Shown here: positions 5,655-8,308 of the stretch, piece after piece
How positions within the stretch are numbered: position 1 is the first letter of the stretch
Layout of the letters: every line of letters begins with the position of its first letter
Source: Chloroflexota bacterium
Lineage (GTDB): Bacteria; Chloroflexota; Anaerolineae; Anaerolineales; UBA11858
Direction of reading: 5' to 3'
DNA: 8,308 bases
NCBI GenBank assembly: GCA_030666985.1
Contig: DAOUWT010000099.1
Location: 1-8,308, forward strand
Program-made: the position numbers and the translations under genes
Notes under the pieces: model-generated
What the model saw: the letters and a program-made list of their open reading frames with translations, nothing else
What the model was told of the DNA's origin: nothing
The model's database searches: none

Positions 5655-6878
5655 ATGACTGACTTCCACGGAAAAGGCAAAGTTGCCGTTCTCAAAACAT
5701 CCCCCGAAACTGTTCTAGAAGATATTAACCGCCTAATGAAACTAGCCGGCGTCGAACAGGTGCTCCCCAAGGAGCATCAAACCGGCCTGAAGATCAACAT
5801 CTCCTGGCAGACCTGGTATCCCGCTTGCTCCACCACTCCCTGGCAATTAGAGGGCGTCATCCAAACCCTCCAAGAATTAGGATACAAAGACCTGGTGGGA
5901 GTCCACAACGACACCGTCGTCGTTGATACCTCCGATGGCGAACGCAACAACAAGCACAAATTCGTCACCGACAAGTACGACGTGCCCTGTCTCTATCTTT
6001 ATAATCAAGATTTCGAATGGATTGAATTCTATCCTAAGAATCATGACTACTTAGTACTCGACAAGGTTTATCCCGATGGCGTTTTCATACCCAAGGCACT
6101 CCTAGGAATGAACATCATCCAATTGCCCACCGTGAAAACCCACGTCTTCACCACCATCACGGGAGCGATGAAAAACGCTTTCGGCGGATTACTGCACCGC
6201 GACCGCCACTGGACTCACGCCGTGATCCACCAAACCCTCGTTGACCTCCTAGCCATCCAGCAGGAGATACACCCCGGCGTCTTCGCGGTCATGGACGGCA
6301 CCTTCGCGGGCGACGGCCCCGGCCCGCGAGCCATGCGCTGGCACGAGAAGAACATCCTCCTCGCCTCCGCCGACCAAGTTGCCATCGACGCCGTTTCCGC
6401 CAAACTCCAGGGCTTCGATCCCATGAGCCTGCGCTTCATCCGCCTGGCACACGAGCATGGATTGGGCATTGGCAATCCACGCGACATTGAGATACTCGGC
6501 TACGACATTGAGGAAGAAAAACCGTGGAACTTTGAGCAAACCGACACCCTTGCCAGCCGAGGGCAAAAAGCCATCTACCACGGCCCCCTCAAGCCGCTCG
6601 AAAAAGTGCTCTTGCGAAGCCCCATAACCCCCTGGTCATATTTCGCCAGCAACTTTTTCCACAACGTCTATTGGTATCCCTTTGTGGGACGCCCACGGGT
6701 AGAGAAAGCTTTAGAAACTGAATGGGGACAAAAATTCAAAAACTACGGAGATGGAGAAGTAGTCCTGCCCGGCATGGAGACTAAAACCGTGCTCCAAGCC
6801 ATCGTGGGATTGACCATAATTGTTGCCACCATGATGGGATTGGGCCGACTTTTTAGACGAGGAAAAAGTGAAGAGTGA
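5655..6878 (+). CDS. DUF362 family protein with C-terminal membrane anchor
   Basis: The 407-residue protein belongs to the DUF362 family, whose biochemical role is not settled; some members carry ferredoxin-like clusters. Family blocks are clear: GLKINISWQ (44-52), LPTVKTHVFTTITGAMKNAF (157-176), HPGVFAVMDGTFAGDGPGPR (206-225), ASADQVAIDAVSAKLQGFDP (237-256) and GLGIGNPRDIEILGYDI (269-285). There are only two cysteines (58 and 112), so no iron-sulfur cluster motif is present. No signal peptide is seen. The single hydrophobic segment is at the extreme C-terminus (about 378-398), followed by the basic tail RLFRRGKSEE, which suggests a tail-anchored protein with a cytoplasmic catalytic domain. 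The gene is strongly biased to C at third codon positions. The stop codon lies inside a heptamer array. Likely in one operon with the small membrane protein upstream and perhaps the flippase-like gene downstream. Confidence 0.93.
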   Translation: MTDFHGKGKVAVLKTSPETVLEDINRLMKLAGVEQVLPKEHQTGLKINISWQTWYPACSTTPWQLEGVIQTLQELGYKDLVGVHNDTVVVDTSDGERNNKHKFVTDKYDVPCLYLYNQDFEWIEFYPKNHDYLVLDKVYPDGVFIPKALLGMNIIQLPTVKTHVFTTITGAMKNAFGGLLHRDRHWTHAVIHQTLVDLLAIQQEIHPGVFAVMDGTFAGDGPGPRAMRWHEKNILLASADQVAIDAVSAKLQGFDPMSLRFIRLAHEHGLGIGNPRDIEILGYDIEEEKPWNFEQTDTLASRGQKAIYHGPLKPLEKVLLRSPITPWSYFASNFFHNVYWYPFVGRPRVEKALETEWGQKFKNYGDGEVVLPGMETKTVLQAIVGLTIIVATMMGLGRLFRRGKSEE

Positions 6879-6963
6879 AACGTGAAACGTAAAACGTGAC
6901 CTCACGCCTCACGCATCACGTCCTCACGCATCACGTCTTCACGCATCACGTTCACGCATCACT
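6868..6963. repeat. Head-to-head heptamer array filling an intergenic gap
   Basis: Left units GTGAAGA, GTGAAAC, GTGAAAC, GTAAAAC and GTGA (6868-6899) are followed by nine rightward units of the form TCACGNN or TCACGNNN (6902-6963). The orientation flips at 6900-6901, so the two halves can fold on each other in 7-bp register, with CGTGA/TCACG at the tip. The array supplies the DUF362 stop codon (6876-6878) and runs without a break up to the ATG at 6964. It leaves no room for a conventional ribosome binding site or promoter for the next gene. Confidence 0.88.
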
Positions 6964-7929
6964 ATGAAATCCAAACCCATCCTCCGCCGCCTAATACCAG
7001 GACTCTTATTCGGATTCCTGGTATTTTTGGTACTAATCCTAATCGGCGACATCCGGCAAGTGGGCGACCTAGTTCTCGCCTTTCCCTGGAAGTTGTACCC
7101 CCTGGTACTGCTCCTAACCCTCTTCAACTACCTGCTGCGCTTTTTCAAATGGCACTATTACCTGGGCATAATCGGCGTCGAAAACTTCTCCATCCTCCGC
7201 AGCGCACACCTCTTTGTAGCCGGTTTCCCATTGGCCGTCACACCCGGAAAAGTCGGCGAAGCCCTCAAAGCCGTCTGGCTGGAGCGTGAGACTGGCCTCC
7301 CCGCCGCGCGCGGCATCTCCGTGGTCTTAGCAGAGCGCATCAGCGATGGCCTGGGCGTGCTAACCCTTTCCACCCTGGGAGTAATTGCCTACCCGCGCTA
7401 CTGGCCTGCCTTTGCTGCCATCTTGGGGATATTGCTAACCCTCATCGTCATCTCTCAACTTCGGCCTTTGGCGGATAGACTCCTCACCTGGGGGGAGGCC
7501 GTGCCACTCGTGAAGCGTTTTGCTAAACCTTTGCGTGAATTCTACGAAGGCAGCTACATCCTCTTCCGCCCCCGGGCCATAATAACAGCGGTTAGCTTGG
7601 GGACAATTTCCTGGCTGGGGGAGGGAGTGGGCCTGTACGTGATTCTGGTGGGGTTGGGCGTGCCGCCCGGCTGGGAGACGCTATCCATCGCCGTCTTCGT
7701 GCTCGCCTTCTCAACCGTGATAGGGGCCGTGTCAGCCCTGCCGGGGGGATTGGGCGCATCCGAGGCCTCTATCGCCGGGATGCTGGCCCTCCTGCTGACC
7801 CTGAACGGGGAAACCGCCTCCGCAGCGACCCTGCTCATCCGTTTTGCCACCCTGTGGTTCGGCGTGGGGCTGGGATTGGCGGTGTGGGCCTTCTCCCGCG
7901 ATTTATTGTGGACACCCCCAAAGACCTAG
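6964..7929 (+). CDS. Flippase-like / LPG-synthase TM-domain membrane protein
   Basis: A 321-residue polytopic inner-membrane protein of the lysylphosphatidylglycerol synthase transmembrane-domain family (UPF0104 type). Family hallmarks are TPGKVGEALKAVWL (93-106), AERISDGLGVL (123-133) and ALPGGLGASEASIAGML (258-274). Hydrophobic segments lie near 11-29, 42-60, 78-92, 131-165 (probably two), 204-232, 238-256, 265-280 and 285-312. The soluble aminoacyl-transferase domain of true MprF enzymes is absent, so lysine transfer is not expected; lipid or polyprenol-linked substrate translocation is an inference from the family. The ATG at 6964 is the first in-frame Met and gives a normal basic N-terminus (MKSKPILRRL). 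There is no Shine-Dalgarno sequence because a repeat array occupies the upstream gap. The gene follows the DUF362 gene by 85 bp on the same strand and ends six bases before the convergent RloB-like gene. Confidence 0.93.
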   Translation: MKSKPILRRLIPGLLFGFLVFLVLILIGDIRQVGDLVLAFPWKLYPLVLLLTLFNYLLRFFKWHYYLGIIGVENFSILRSAHLFVAGFPLAVTPGKVGEALKAVWLERETGLPAARGISVVLAERISDGLGVLTLSTLGVIAYPRYWPAFAAILGILLTLIVISQLRPLADRLLTWGEAVPLVKRFAKPLREFYEGSYILFRPRAIITAVSLGTISWLGEGVGLYVILVGLGVPPGWETLSIAVFVLAFSTVIGAVSALPGGLGASEASIAGMLALLLTLNGETASAATLLIRFATLWFGVGLGLAVWAFSRDLLWTPPKT

Positions 7930-7935
7930 ATAATT

Positions 7936-8308
7936 TCAACGAGCGATTATTTTTTCAGCCAACAAGTAAACCCTGGATCCCAAATCATTAGGCCATCTAT
8001 CACTTGGGCATGTATCTAATTCTCGCGCTCGTTGGATAGCCTGCTTAACAAATGGCAGAAATTGATCAACATTCAAATTGCTCTTGTTGTATTTCCCCAG
8101 TATTTTGAGCAATTCCATACCTAAACGCTTACGTTCTCTTCCAATTCTAGGATTCTCTAAAAATTCATTTAAGGTTTCTTGGGAATACTCATCCAGTGAC
8201 CTCAAATGCAATAATAACCACAATTCAAAACAAGGGTTACTAACTGCTAAATTGTAATTCTTCTGTTGGCATTTCTGGGCAATTTCAGCTAATTTAGCAT
8301 CTCCCCAA
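7936..8308 (-). CDS. RloB-family protein, C-terminal part, cut by window edge
   Basis: Read to the edge, the minus-strand frame stays open and gives 123 residues ending at TGA (7936-7938). The decisive motif SNPCFELWLLLH (visible residues 23-34) is a hallmark of RloB-like proteins (the family that includes AbiLii), and the ending with LGSRVYLLAEKI also fits. These proteins are usually encoded beside an AAA-type ATPase (RloA/AbiLi) and are linked to abortive infection or restriction loci. A TTG at 8223 would begin in the middle of this motif and is not the true start; the start lies beyond 8308. Full-length members are roughly 200 residues, so nearly half is missing here. The sequence is visibly more AT-rich than the flippase and DUF362 genes, in keeping with acquired defence genes. 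The ATPase partner would be expected just outside the window. Confidence 0.88.
   Translation of the reverse strand, partial: WGDAKLAEIAQKCQQKNYNLAVSNPCFELWLLLHLRSLDEYSQETLNEFLENPRIGRERKRLGMELLKILGKYNKSNLNVDQFLPFVKQAIQRARELDTCPSDRWPNDLGSRVYLLAEKIIAR

Noticed and set aside
6964..7929. Full MprF (lysylphosphatidylglycerol synthase)
   Set aside because: Only the membrane domain is present; the C-terminal aminoacyl-transferase domain is missing and the gene ends normally at 321 residues.

Overview
The window comes from a bacterial chromosome of moderate GC content. The most likely source is an uncultured or Chloroflexota (Anaerolineae)-type lineage. This rests on gene content (a PsuG-type glycosidase, a DUF362 protein, large SPFH-like membrane proteins and a flippase-like protein) and on gaps filled with short GTGAAAC/TCACGNN tandem repeats. 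It is an inference; no marker gene or rRNA is present.

Layout, left to right. Positions 1-481 hold no convincing gene. They contain degenerate GC-rich repeats and a 61-bp direct repeat in 2.5 copies (318-468). A complete pseudouridine-5'-phosphate glycosidase gene (psuG, minus strand) follows at 482-1381. Positions 1382-1662 are non-coding and hold a 137-bp nested inverted repeat (1411-1547) and an octamer array. A two-gene minus-strand operon fills 4982-1663. Each gene encodes a protein with two membrane segments and an SPFH/band-7-like region, and neither has a function I can name. From about 4983 to 5333 is a divergent control region with overlapping opposed sigma-70-like promoters, two small palindromes and a 14-bp inverted repeat. 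Rightward from it run a four-helix small membrane protein (5334-5639), a DUF362 protein with a C-terminal membrane anchor (5655-6878) and a flippase-like/LPG-synthase-TM-family membrane protein (6964-7929). At the right edge, convergent with these, is the 3' part of an RloB-family gene (minus strand, from 7936 past the window edge). It is recognisable only if the frame is read to the edge.

How the parts fit: the SPFH pair and the DUF362/flippase set are divergently transcribed from one compact intergenic region, and nearly every product is membrane-bound. A shared envelope function is plausible but unproven. PsuG (nucleoside catabolism) and the RloB-like protein (phage-defence-associated family) look like independent neighbours.

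The most striking non-gene signal is a degenerate heptanucleotide with a CACG core. It recurs in every sizeable gap. It supplies the stop codons of two genes and the last nine residues of one of them, and it fills the whole gap before the flippase start codon.
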